Source: Rhyacichthys aspro
Lineage: Eukaryota; Chordata; Actinopteri; Gobiiformes; Rhyacichthyidae
Assembly: GCA_036850595.1 (NCBI GenBank)
Contig: CM072168.1
Span: forward strand, 10,469,982 to 10,533,981
Direction: 5' to 3'
DNA length: 64,000 nucleotides
The position numbers and the translations under genes are program-made. This document shows positions 1 to 11,398 of the stretch, one piece after another. The first letter of the stretch is position 1. Every line of letters begins with the position of its first letter. Under the pieces are notes generated by a model that saw only the letters and a list, made by a program, of their open reading frames with translations, searched no databases and was not told the DNA's origin.

Positions 1-292
1 ACATGATGAATACACTATATGCTTTCATATTAAAGTGAGTGTATTGTAAGAGCAGCTGTAGTGAATAAGACTAATTTGGAGACTCAGATACAGATTTGTG
101 TATTTTTTTTCTAAAACCCTGATTATTGTAGATAACCCCTTATTATGAAAAATGCTCTACTCTGTGGTAGACAAAAATGAAATTAAAAGTTATTAAGTTC
201 ACAACATGCCTTAAGCACATAATAAAACCACTTTACATAAACACTACGTTGGGATCAGCAGCATGTTATTTTCCTCTAGCCCTGTAGCTTAC

Positions 293-3200
293 CGACACAG
301 GTAGGTACCCCCGAGCTCCACATCTTGGTGTATTGGCAGGTTGTTATTTTCTGGCCCTTTAAAGTGAATCCGGCGGAACAGAAGAACTCACAGCGAGAGT
401 TGAAGTAGGAGCCGCCTGAACACTTGTAGCCACCATTAATAGGCATTTCCAACTTGGGACAGCGGATCTCTGTTTATAAATGTGTAATAACAGTGAATCA
501 ACGAAATTCGGTCAAACTTTATACAAGTGTGTCAATGAAACAATGAAAGAAAGTTTTTGGTGCCTGTATGCGCTGAAGGAAAAGTTTACCACTGCAAGCG
601 TAGTTTGCAGACCAGTGCTTGTTGGCCATGCACACCACTTCTGGGCTCATGACTTCATATCCTCGTTTACAGTGAATCTTACAGCGGGTCCCCATGACAT
701 TTCTATTGTGCTCTCCTTGTGGGGTTCGGCAGCGCACATCCCCGTGTTTCACCTTAATAGGGGCACACCATGGCGTCCCTAAAAGTAATGGAAGGAATCA
801 GTTTATACAGACCTACAAATAAGAATAAGAAAGATGGTAATTATTTTTATCTATATTACCATCTACAAATTCGTATGGAGCAAGTTCACATAAACTGGTG
901 TTTGGCCAATTAGCTGCAATGTAATACTTACCAGAAGACAATATAACTCTAGAAATCCTTCATTTGTTATTGTAAAACCCACCAATCTCCTAATGACAGG
1001 CAGATGTGGTGGATTTTAATTACCTTATCTGCCATTTTCCATAATCCAGCGGGGGCTCATACAGCAAAGAGGCAGTCTCACTCAAAAATAGATAAGATAA
1101 TAATGTGTATGTGCATGAAAGACTACTTAAGACAGAGAAATAATGTGCAAAAAAAACAAAACGTATCTGAACTTGCACATTGCTTTTTGGATTTGTTGGT
1201 AAAAAAAATGTAAATAAACAGCATGTTAGGTTTCTTTATTTTCCGGCCATATTTTTCTAATGTGTGCCAACTTCAAGAAGCCTGTAGTGTCTTATTACAG
1301 TTCATTGCAAATGGAAATGTGAAGTTACTTTCCTGCCCTCTGGACCTGCGCACACAGAGGGACACACTTGGAGAAAAGCACAAACTAGCTCAGGCTGATT
1401 TCCAGTTGGAATAAAAATATGTATTCATTACACAGCGTCCCTGACTGCCTCTTCCCCACTGAATGCGAGTTTATGTTGGCAAGATTTCCACAACCGCACA
1501 GTAAGAGAAAATACATTTAAGCTTTTACACAAGACAAGAGTCTGGTTTGGCTCAGGCTGTAATGTTCCATCGAAATAATCCAAATTTTAGAAAAATGAAA
1601 GAAACTTTGACGTAACTGTGTCATCTTACGAAACTGGCTCCACCAACGTGCTATTGAGGTCAACACGGCTGTGCATGTAAAGGGCTCTGGTTTATTATTT
1701 GAAGTATTTATGGCTGATTCAACATGTGATACACTGTTAATTATGTGAAGAACAAACCACATTTTTAATCATGTTGCAATTTAGTTTCTTTGATGAGGAA
1801 AACCAGACAATATTACAAACTATCTGCAGGAAATGATTGCCACTTATAATGGTGATAAGAGGAGCAATCACTTGACCCTAGTTTGTGTCATTTTCTAGGT
1901 GCATGCCCTGGAGCTTTGCTAATAAAGCATTTTTTCCAGCCCTGACCATCTTGCTTCTTCTGATCCATGCACAAAATTGGAGGACTGTGTTAAAGCCAAT
2001 CAAGAAAGAAAAATGTCCCTAAAGTTTTTTGATTCAGTGACTGTGTGATTATAGCATGTTAAAGACCAAGCATATGGTTACCTTTATGACTGCGAGAATA
2101 GAAATCCTCATCATCTCCATATGGGTACTGTCCTGAACCTAGAGGCATAAGAAAAGAAGAAAAAGCAACTAATTTGGCCAAAAGAGCCACATCTAGTGGC
2201 TGAGCAATGTTTCTAAGCATTTTCTTAGACTGAGCCTGGGGGACTTTTTTTTTACAGAAAACACAAAACAGCCATAGAAGCATTGCTCAACTTTTTCAAA
2301 CCTTAAGGTGTAATGAGGATCTTTTGGAAAGGGCACATGCATGACAGATATGCCAAAGATCCTCATTTTCCAGGCTGTGGTTTGACCCTTGTCGGATTTG
2401 TTGGCTGGTCTTTCCAGAACAGCTCCCATGAATAATACTTACCAAAGATAGCTGTCTGTTTTAAATCAACATTGAACACCTCGCTCAAACAGTGTAATAG
2501 CTATTTTAACAGTGAAACACAAGAGTTCACAGAAATGAGTCAGACTGGGGGGCGGCGGCGTGCAGGACACAGTTGTAAAAGACAAATGTGAGGAGAATAG
2601 TGATGAGTCAGTGGGGTTAGCGAAGCCAGTAGGGTGTATAGTGCAGGTTAGGAAAGAGGAAAGACTTGAAATGTGGGGAGTGGTCTTCAACTGTGGGCTC
2701 AGAGTGCTATGAACCCCACCGTGAATGTGTCCAGTGTTCAGGATCCACAAGGGAGGACTGTTTTCCCCATTTTGAAGCTTCATATATCAGCCTTGTGTTG
2801 GTCAATGAACCCGATCCTGCAAGTATGTCCCGCTCATTCCTCGTGTGTCAGTTTAATAAAAGCCATCTGAATCAAAACATATCGGTCTATCACAAGTCAC
2901 TTAACGCTCTTGCACAGGCGTACCCACAGCACAACGCTGAGGTTTTGCAGTCTCATCACAGAGCACACATTGAGCAGAGCGAAGCTATGCGCCGACTGAG
3001 TCACATTCAGCAGTCTAATGGGAAAACTTTACTGTCTACTTCTTAATTGGGCAGAGGAGACAGAGAAAGGTATGTGAATGTAATTACAGGCATCCGCTCC
3101 AATTGCAGCTCTATAACAACATAGGGGACTGAAAGTAGATCATCCACTTCACAACTTGAATGGCTGATAAACAGAGTGTTAATTATCGAGTCTGCTCCAA

Positions 3201-5424
3201 ATGCAAACATCCACAGATTTAAATGCAAGTAAATTCTGTTTAAAAGTAGGCACACTGTTTCTCAGTCTACAGGACCTACATCATTTAGGTGTAAGCTATT
3301 TTAGGCTTTAGCTTCTGACTCACGACTGACTTGTATTTTCAAACACACGTGAAACCCATCTTCATTAGTGTCTCATAAAGCTGTCAACCCCTGAGATGTT
3401 AGATCTGCAGCCAGCATCTTACTCCTCATACTCTCTTACATCAAAGATTAAAAATCTAAATCTTAATAGAAGGATAAGCACCTGCATGACTAACCTCAGG
3501 GAAATAAATGACCAAGTCTGATATTCCAATTAGCTTTTGATACATTCTGGGTTTGTGTTAAAGAGTAGCTGCAGGCAAACAGTAGTATAAGAAAGCAGAA
3601 ATTAAATAGGATATTATTCATCTCAGTTCGGCATGATTACAGCTTTAAGAAATTCTTCTTAAGGAAAGATGACATGGTTTCATTTTTTTCTCACTCAGTT
3701 GCCTTTGTTCCAACTGATCCTGACCTTGAGCCAGAAAGAGTCCTGCTGTTGTTTTCTCTTTTTAATAATAAGGTACTGAACCTGAAGGGGTGACAGACTC
3801 AGTTATATGGCACTGGTGGAAAAGAAATGATTAAAAAAGCAGAACTCTACAACTCTAACAATGATGACTATATACTACTATCCTGTTAATGAGTTTAGCT
3901 TACTCTGCTGTAGATATATGATATACTGTAAATGTATTGTCAACACAGTGTTGCTGTGAGAAGATACTTTCAATTGTAGTGCAACTAAATAAAGAAGTAA
4001 GGCCTAGATCCCTGTTATAGGACAATGTCAAAGACTGAACTCATCCCAGTTTTCAATAATGCTATTGTATTAATGCATATTAGTGTTTTTTCTAACACAA
4101 CAGGCTTTGACACTGGTATAAACATTACATGTAGCCTGTTATTTCACAGCGGCAAAGCTGTCATTTAGTTTAAGTACTCCCTCAACAGCTTTACATAGAA
4201 TTTGTAGACCTTAACTTTTTTGTGTTAGTGCCTTTTCAGAGTAATAATTTATTATTCTATAGATTCAGTTGGTTTAAACTGTATTGGCTTACTGGCATTT
4301 TTATATGACACTCCCCCTTTGAGGATATGTCAGACTATTATCAAAGAATCATGGAAACTATGATGAAGCTGATGGTGTCTAATGCAAACTGATGCAAAAT
4401 CTTCCAACTCATCAAAAGCATTTCACTTCGGGGCTCAAACGCTCATGTTTGACACACACAAGGAATAAATGAACTCAGCAGCAACTAGAACAAACATCGA
4501 CATACTCCTGTTAAATAAACTCCAGACACAAAAGCACAGATCCGTGGCCTGGCTGTCATCTCCACAAGCAGCTTTTAGTCTGTCAGTGTAAATCTGCTGC
4601 CAGTGTGTTCATGTTTCAGCCTGTATCATCGTACAGTGGCTCTGAGCCACTCTCAAACCAAATACAGGCACATAGCCACCACACACACGTCCATGCTGCA
4701 GCTTTGATGTTATTCAGCTCCTGTGCAGATACAAGCTTTATTATCTGTGTAGTCTTTGAATCGTGAATCCAGAAACATCTTTAAATCTTATTGAAACAAT
4801 AAAGCATTCAATGTTTTGTGCTACAAGTTAATGTCTGTTGTAACATCAAAGACAGTGTCTTTGATGAAACCACTAGATAAGGGTCAGGCATGTTGTGTTT
4901 AAGGCAACAGGAAGACATCAGTAAAGTTGAGCTGCTGTAAATGTCTCCAGCCAGAACTACATTTACTTTCATTTGAAAGGTTTGACAAAAGGAGACAAAT
5001 CCAAGTGGTATCATAAAGAGAGCTGAGTGCTGTAAAGTACTTAAACTTTACTGTGGAAGTTTCTTTAGTCCCACAGACCGAGCTCTGTGCAAAGAACTGT
5101 CCCCCAGATGCACACTGCACTCCCCCCGTTTTCCACCCCCTCCACGTAAACACGCGGTTCACCAAAACCCAGCAGCAGCTCCAACAAGCCTCCAAAACCC
5201 GCGTCAAACACCAACTAATAATCCACTCTTACCACAAACATCAATGCAGACCCCCACCAGAAAGAGTTTTAACACTGGTTGTGCTATAAATGTTAAGAGA
5301 CTGTCCATTGTGATGCAAGCAGAGTAAAAGTAATCCCAAGAAAGAAGTGAACCGCTGTCCTACCTTCGTACCCCGCGCAGAGGCAGAGCTGCACGACCAG
5401 GAGCACCAGAGGCCACATGTCCAT
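293..5424 (-). CDS. srpx: Sushi repeat-containing protein SRPX, 5' part (partial, runs off left edge)
   Basis: Four minus-strand exons are readable: 5364-5424, 2082-2138, 590-778 and 293-469. Exon 1 starts at the ATG at 5424 and encodes a hydrophobic signal peptide (MDMWPLVLLVVQLCLCAG). Exon 2 is short and acidic (YPYGDDEDFYS). Exons 3 and 4 each encode one sushi/CCP module: the first opens with TPWCAPIKVKHGDVRC and contains GTRC and a W before the last Cys; the second contains RCPKLEMPINGGYKC and FNSRCEFFC. Codon phases join cleanly across all introns. The match is closer to SRPX than SRPX2 (IKVKxGDVxCRxPQG). The HYR domain, third sushi and C-terminal domain expected in the family lie beyond position 1. 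SRPX is a secreted or membrane-associated protein linked to growth suppression in mammals. Being next to otc, as in human Xp11.4, supports the call. Confidence 0.9.
779..2081 (-). other. srpx intron 2
   Basis: Non-coding interval between the acidic exon and the first sushi exon. I saw no recognisable gene or repeat; the short open frames here have no family resemblance. Confidence 0.7.
2139..5363 (-). other. srpx intron 1
   Basis: Long first intron between the signal-peptide exon and the acidic exon. It has a plus-strand open frame at 2666-3046 (126 codons) that shows no splice context, signal peptide or family match. I saw no repeat with recognisable ends. Confidence 0.6.
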
Positions 5425-5879
5425 GGTGAGACGCGGGACGGACGCTCTGCTTCATGTGAAGGGAGCCCACAGGAAAACTTCCAGCGCATTCCTGCTTCCC
5501 AAGGCCCGCCTCTTGCTCCAGAAACAAGGGAGAATTCTCCTCCTGCAGCCAGGCCCGACCGGCGTGAGCCTCAGACGCGGAGAGAAGGTGGGCTACTGCC
5601 AACTCCTGCGGGATTACCCTACCAGACTATAATTACAAACACAAGCCGTCGCCTCGTGTCGGCTACTGTGTAATTTGGGTGCACTTGACCTTAATCAAAC
5701 TAATGTTCCCAACCAGCTGCATTTAGGGCTTTTTAAAAACATCCAGCTACGAGATTTTGCATAGATCCATAAAGTCAATCAAGAATTCTTACAGTTAAAT
5801 GGATAATGAGCAGATTGGGGGATTGTATGGCCTTTTGACTGAGATCAGGAGCCAATCTTATTAATTAGAAATAAATATT

Positions 5880-6530
5880 TAATTCAATCAAACTTTATTA
5901 ATCCCCAAGGGTAAATTCAGCTGTTAGCACTCTACAAATAAATTAAAAGGCAAATTAATTTATTCAGTCTTCATCTTCCTTCAACGGATTGATTTTAGAG
6001 TCTAATTGCAATCTGCACCTCACGGAGCTCTGTTGTTTGAAAGCCCAGTGCAGGGGATGGTCCATGTTGTTCAGTATAGCATCCGTCCTGTTGTGTGTCT
6101 TTTGCTCCACTGCTTCAATATTTGTATGTCTCCAAACATGTGAGAAGTCTCTTAGGATATAATTTGGTCTCAGTCCCACTGCCATCAGCTCCACATCCTG
6201 ACAACAGATCTTCTCTTTTTGTAACATGCCCTGAATAGCAACATGGAAGCCCTCCTCTCTGACTCCTCCCACTTGAGGCTTCTCTATCTGCTCTGATCAT
6301 TGTGAATGTTATTGTTTAACCAGAAATGTGAAAAGTAAAAGGCTGCACTCACCATAGGATTTGTTGATTTTCAGAAGGAGTTCACATTTCCAGTTAAATT
6401 CTTGGCAATAACGGCTTGTACTTCCACTTCCTGTTCCTCTTTTTCTTCCCAGATCTGCAGCCTCTGTATCTCCTCCTAATGTCACATGGAACCAGAGGAC
6501 AAGCACCAGAGACACTCTTTTCAAATAGAT
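5880..6530 (-). mobile_element. Internally deleted non-LTR retrotransposon (LINE) remnant
   Basis: Read on the minus strand, about 6524-6380 carries a shifted frame with RRRYRGCRSGKKKRN, followed by a broken TGNV-like stretch. This is the arrangement seen at the start of the endonuclease/RT ORF of fish LINEs. About 6130-5965 encodes RTDAILNNMDHPLHWAF, which resembles the C-terminal tail of the same ORF. The segment near 5880-5945 (tttattaatccccaagggta on plus) looks like a LINE 3' tail. The endonuclease-RT middle is missing, so this is a deleted, dead copy. About 40 bp of its tail (plus 6061-6100) recurs at 30122-30165. Confidence 0.6.
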
Positions 6531-8276
6531 CTAGTCCTTTTTACATGCAAAGTTATGCCTAAAGATGCAGAGGTGCTTCTACAAACTCCAGGGGCACAAG
6601 GAAGGTACGTGGGGGCCCCCAGACACACACAAGACATTATGAGCAAACTGATGATTATACAAACAGTGTTTTAATGTTAAGTGGCAAGTATCTTTGGCCA
6701 TGTGAATCTAAATATTCTTAAAACATATTTGATCATTTCTTTGTGGGCCACATCACAGCTTGGGACCCGAGGCAATTTCTTGGTGTGTCTACCCCATTGC
6801 TTTAGAAACCTTAAAAAAGAAAGATTGTGTAACAAAATGTTTTTCCACATAACCTTGATCCACATGACATTTTACTTTTTCTCTCTTTTTCTGGAAAATA
6901 AATCTTTGTCACCAGTAGCTATTTTAAACTCTAAACCTTAGCCTCCATCTTTATACTAAAGAAAATTGGTTGGTCCACAACATGTTCATATGGGGATCCT
7001 GCCCACATCTGCACAGTGGTTTTTGAAATGGACCATTCAGTGAGGTAATTGTGCAGAAAAACATAAATCTGCTTTGTCATCTTGCTTTTCATTGAGCAGA
7101 GCAAACCAGTAATCCATAAATAATATGTTGCCTGGGACAGTGTGCAAAGGTTCACATCGATTTCACAAATAACTACGCTTTGTTCTGAAATAAATGGGAT
7201 TTGTGAGTCTCATTTCACAGAAGACAGTTTGATTTGTCCAAGCAGCAAAATGCAGGTGGAACAAATGTGACGTTAACAATTAATCAACCTGAGCTTTTAC
7301 AGTAATCAGACAATGTACTGCGGATTATAACTGTAGTATACACCTGTGTTATACATATTGTCACTGTAGACAAACCCTGCAGATAATATACACCGAATGT
7401 GGAACTAATTTAACATTTGTTGTTCCCTAGCAACATTGTCAAATTTAGTAATGCATGGTTAGTTTTGAGATTGCATGGTCCTAAGAGCACTGTTTGAACT
7501 GCTCAGAGGACTGCCTACAGTATCAGGTAGCTGTGCAGTTATGAGGGGGCGAGTCCACACATGAAGGTGTTAAAGTGTGCCTTGTCTTGACAGGAAACAG
7601 GAAAAGGGAGCGAGGGGATTGCCAGAGCTGTAATTACACAGAAGTTCAACCAACCGGACTATTTCACCTGGTTGAGCCGAAGGGTCCTTCAGAGGTCAGG
7701 TGGAGAAGTCAATCTCTGCCCTGTTCCAAGAGTTTAATTTTGAATTAGGATTAGTGTGTTGACTCCTCACGATCTTCACAACAAATTTACTTAAGTAACT
7801 CTATTCATTGTCCTATTTTTTTGTGTGTTGTGGAAGGCTGGAGCCGTTCCCAGCGACAGAGGCATGAGGCCGGGTACACCCTTCAGGTTTATCAGCTCAA
7901 ATGGATACTTTTTGCAGCTACTGTTGTTTATGAGATCAGGGTTGGTGATGATCAGTGTTGAAATACAAAAACAGACTATTTGAACTCTGACCTTTCAGTT
8001 TCTCTTTGTGTTCTCCATTTTTTCCCTAATCATTCTTTTATCTCTTGCACTCTTTTCTATTTACATCCTGTTACAAACACGTCATCTTTCACCTCTTCAT
8101 CACTTACCAGTGTCTCACCCGTAGTCTCTGTCTTTCTCATCTTCTCCCTAATTCTAATTCTCGATTTCTTTCCTCTTCTTCCTTATTGTCTCCCATCTCT
8201 CCAACCTCATTATCTTTATTCGAGCAACATCATCCTTCTCTCAGTTCCTCTCAACATATCTCTCTGAGCATCCTTA
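6531..8276. other. Intergenic, no gene recognised
   Basis: Non-coding sequence between the LINE remnant and an unidentified exon-like block. A short stretch near 7836-7905 (ggctggagccgttcccag) resembles the dispersed fish repeat seen more fully at 59630-59930. A T/C-rich tract occupies about 7985-8270; the small open frames there are low-complexity and not convincing. Confidence 0.5.
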
Positions 8277-8655
8277 CTAGTTGTTGAGATGGAAAGGTTG
8301 CTTCCTGAGGTATTTACAACTAACTGTTTGAATGTTCTTTGCAATTGCTTCACTGAGGACCCCCAGCTGTACCTGCAACCCCAACAGTGCAACTACATCA
8401 CTGCCACTGTTCTCTTTGAGAAATGAGCAGATTCTTGTCAAAAGACTCTCAGGGGATTTGCTATAAAGCTCCTCTGTTCCTTCAAAGACTTTTGAGGAAA
8501 TGGGCTTGGTAGGTGTATGCTGCTGTGAAAATGGCTGGCTTAAACTTTTGGTAGGCTCTGTTGATGTTTTAGCCTTAAAGCCCACATCCAATTCACCTTT
8601 ATCTTTGATCTCTACTACTTTTTGACCATGGTTTTGCTTTTCTCTTCACTTTAGT
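8277..8655 (-). pseudogene. Unidentified exon-like open frame, possibly terminal exon of a decayed gene
   Basis: A minus-strand frame of about 125 codons runs from just after a TGA near 8655 to a TAG at 8277. It contains TKSLSQPFSQQHTPTKP and ESLLTRICSFLKENSGSDVV, then an amphipathic helix-like end. The region just upstream (8660-8990 on plus) reads as lysine/glutamate-rich protein (SESEEICASVKVKGKK) interrupted by several stops and frame changes, as expected for a decaying disordered coding exon. I do not recognise the family. It lies on the same strand as the block at 10109-10579 and may belong to the same gene. It occupies the place of RPGR in the human order SRPX-RPGR-OTC, but I see no RPGR-specific motif. 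Confidence 0.35.
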
Positions 8656-10108
8656 TTCATTCACTTCCCTCTGTGCACCTGAGCTGTCAAGATCAACTCA
8701 CTTGTCTTTTGGAACTGTGCTTTTGGCTGGGATTACCTTTTCCAAACCCTGTCCTGCTCATCTTCCCTGACTGCTGTCTATGACTTTTTGCCTTTCACTT
8801 TCACAGATGCACAGATTTCTTCACTTTCGACTAAGTATTTAAAATGGCTGGTGTGGTTTCTTTTTGTACAACTAATGCTTTGCTTTGATGTTTTCTCTGT
8901 CTTGGTTTAACCTTTGTCCTTAGAGTGGTTTTAACCTGCTGTGTTTAATGATGAGGCTGTCCTTAAACAGATTTGACATTAAACGTAAGCCTATACAGTC
9001 ATTATAGAAACTGCATCTTGTCAACAACTTTTTCAGTTTTGGCATGTTTGATTTTTCTATTGTTTCTATACTTTGTGATAAATAGCATTGTGATTGGACT
9101 GAAGTAGAAGCTTGTTCTAGTTTCCTGTTCTAATATGAAGTGACATATCAATGCATGTTGCCTATATGTTGATGGTGGGTGCACATGAATCACTCATCAT
9201 CAAATCAGTCATCAGACTTAAATACAGATGTGGGTGGGTAGGAGAAAACCATGGTGATAATGAGGCAAATAAGAGATCCATATTTGTCCATCTGTGCTGT
9301 AGATTAACAAAAGATATAATTAGGTGTGTGACTTATTTAATGACTTATGAAGATGACACATGGATGGACTCAGTATTGTATTAACTAGTTTTACTGTATT
9401 TCCACAGAGCTACTATATATAACTCAGGACTATATCACACTAAGAGGCTGCAAGAGTAATGGGTTACTCAGCACCACATGCTGCAGTATGACACAAAGCA
9501 ACGGAAGAGACTCCTTCACAGATTGCTTCATCTCTGGCAGTGGAAACAGTGAGATGTGGCCTAATTCCTGCCAGATTTCAAGACATTATGTACGTGTCTA
9601 TGTTCATCATGCCATGGAGATGTAAATCGTGTCAGATACATGCGGAGTTCCAATGTCGTTTTAAGGTTAGTATTGTAGGACTTGTGGTTCGTCAATGAAA
9701 TTTCACCAAAGCATATAGCAACCTAATTTAAGACACAGTGGAAAATGGCTTATGCATGTGTGTGTTTGTAGCAGTGTACACACATATTGTATGTGTATGC
9801 TGAGCTATGCACTTTTCCTGGAAAGAAGCCCTAAATCTCACATAATCAAGACCACAACCAAATGCATCCAGTTTAAATTATTTGTTTTATCAACACTTTT
9901 AAAAACCTCTACAAAGGCAAATTCATTCCTTTTAATTTTCCTTCACTTTTTCAATTTGTTTTATGTCTGCTGTGATTTCTCCATCTATAACAAGATCAAT
10001 ATTTAAGCTTAGGCATATCAAATATTTTGCTTTGAATTTCTGCAGTAATTATTGGAGAGTCTGAAGCTCAGCACAAAACTAACAATAAGATGTTAATATA
10101 TACCTTAC

Positions 10109-10579
10109 ACGTGCTTCCTCTTTCAGCTGTTGACGACAGGCATTACCTAAAGGACTCTTTGGACTGCAGGGTTCCTTTGGAGGAAAAGTCATACCTTTGA
10201 TGATGCTCTCCATGAGAAGATCTTCCCTTTGGTTCTACTGAGATGTGGAAGTAAAGTTAATTTTTGGACTTGAAGAGCAGTAATGCAGACATTTAATGGA
10301 TCTGAACTTGGAGAAGGTAGTGGTGAAGAGCTTCTTCTGGGATTGTGTAATGACTGAGAATGTGGGCTTGTTTATCTGGATAATATCACTGGACTCTGAG
10401 GGGATTTGGACTGAGATCTGTGGGAGAGTGGTAGGTTTAAAGCTGTTTGTGATTTTGGTCTGGAGGGATGAGAGGGGATATTTGTCAAAAGCTTCATTGG
10501 ACTGTGGATATGGTGGGACATTTTCCAAGTACTGTGGAGGAAGCCAGAGTTTCGAAGAAAACTCATTCCCAGAACTTTC
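10109..10579 (-). pseudogene. Unidentified 471-nt exon with one in-frame stop
   Basis: The minus strand shows a good acceptor (tcttttgtctttcag) just before 10579 and a donor (gtaagg) just after 10109. The enclosed 471 nt are exactly 157 codons, phase 0 to 0. The frame is open except for one TAG at 10235-10237, at codon 115. Translation before the stop includes FSSKLWLPPQYLENVPPYPQ. After it, in the same frame, comes MTFPPKEPCSPKSPLGN then ACRQQLKEEAR. Frame continuity on both sides, with a similar Pro/Ser/Lys-rich disordered style, argues for a real exon with a nonsense change rather than chance. I cannot name the family. Alternatives are sequence error, a polymorphic null allele, or a fortuitous frame. 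Confidence 0.4.
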
Positions 10580-11239
10580 CTGAAAGACAAAAGAAAATAG
10601 AGAGAGGTTCAAAGAAACTACACACAACGAGCTCCCCCCAATTGTTCTGCTGTGGCACTACAGCAAAACGACAATATGGCACAACACTGCCCCCTACTGT
10701 CCTTTAACAACATCGATAATTTATTTAGAAACTGCTGAGGTTATTACTTCTGATCTTTGGTGCAGTGTTAAGAAAATGTTATTTGTCTGGTCTGGAACAA
10801 GAATGGGACTTAGACTTGAGAATCCAGGACCTTCTTCAGGGACTATAAAGGTAAACAGAATCAGTGACTGGTTTTGTCAGAAGTATGGCTGTAGCCTATA
10901 GCTTGAATACACTTAAAAACGCCTTTGCCGTTTTACTTTTACACTTACAACAATTGCCTCTTCAATTTTCACTCTCTACAATACATTAAGTCCTTTCCAA
11001 GATTAGATTCTGCAAGTGTTGTCCGAAGTTTATTGTTTTAGTCATGTTTTAATCCTGTTTACTAATTTTTGTCCAGAGTTTAAAACTCTGGGTCAGTTTT
11101 GCATTGACGCCTAATTTAGTTTTAAGATAAACTTTTCAATTTCGCTTCATTTAGTACTGAAAATGCGGTGAAATTCAGGTAAACTTCTGTAAAATGTTCT
11201 CTTTAGCGAATGAATCTGGCAACACGACGCTGACTTTGA

Positions 11240-11300
11240 AACTCCGCCCCCTTTATCTACTGATGATGTCACCGAGAGCTCGCTGCTGATTGGCTGATGA
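11240..11300 (+). promoter_or_regulatory. Candidate otc promoter elements (GC box and inverted CCAAT)
   Basis: About 100-160 bp ahead of the otc start codon there is a GC box (ccgcccc at 11244-11250) and an inverted CCAAT box (attgg at 11289-11293) within a locally GC-richer stretch. No TATA box is evident close by. Placement is typical for a vertebrate core promoter; function is inferred only. Confidence 0.45.
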
Positions 11301-11398
11301 CCCTGCTTCTGCTGCGGCCGCATGTCACCCGAAGGAGTTTGATTTCTCTGATGAAATATCTTTCAATGTTACACAGGATATTCCTGTTCTAAACTGCA

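Noticed and set aside
2666..3046. 126-codon plus-strand open frame in srpx intron 1
   Set aside because: No splice sites, domain or composition that suggests coding; it lies inside a clear intron.
6309..6524. Apparent small secreted peptide gene (minus) with signal peptide and donor site
   Set aside because: Another frame of the same DNA shows LINE-type RRRYRGCRSGKKK sequence, and the presumed second exon shows a LINE ORF tail, so it is retrotransposon debris.
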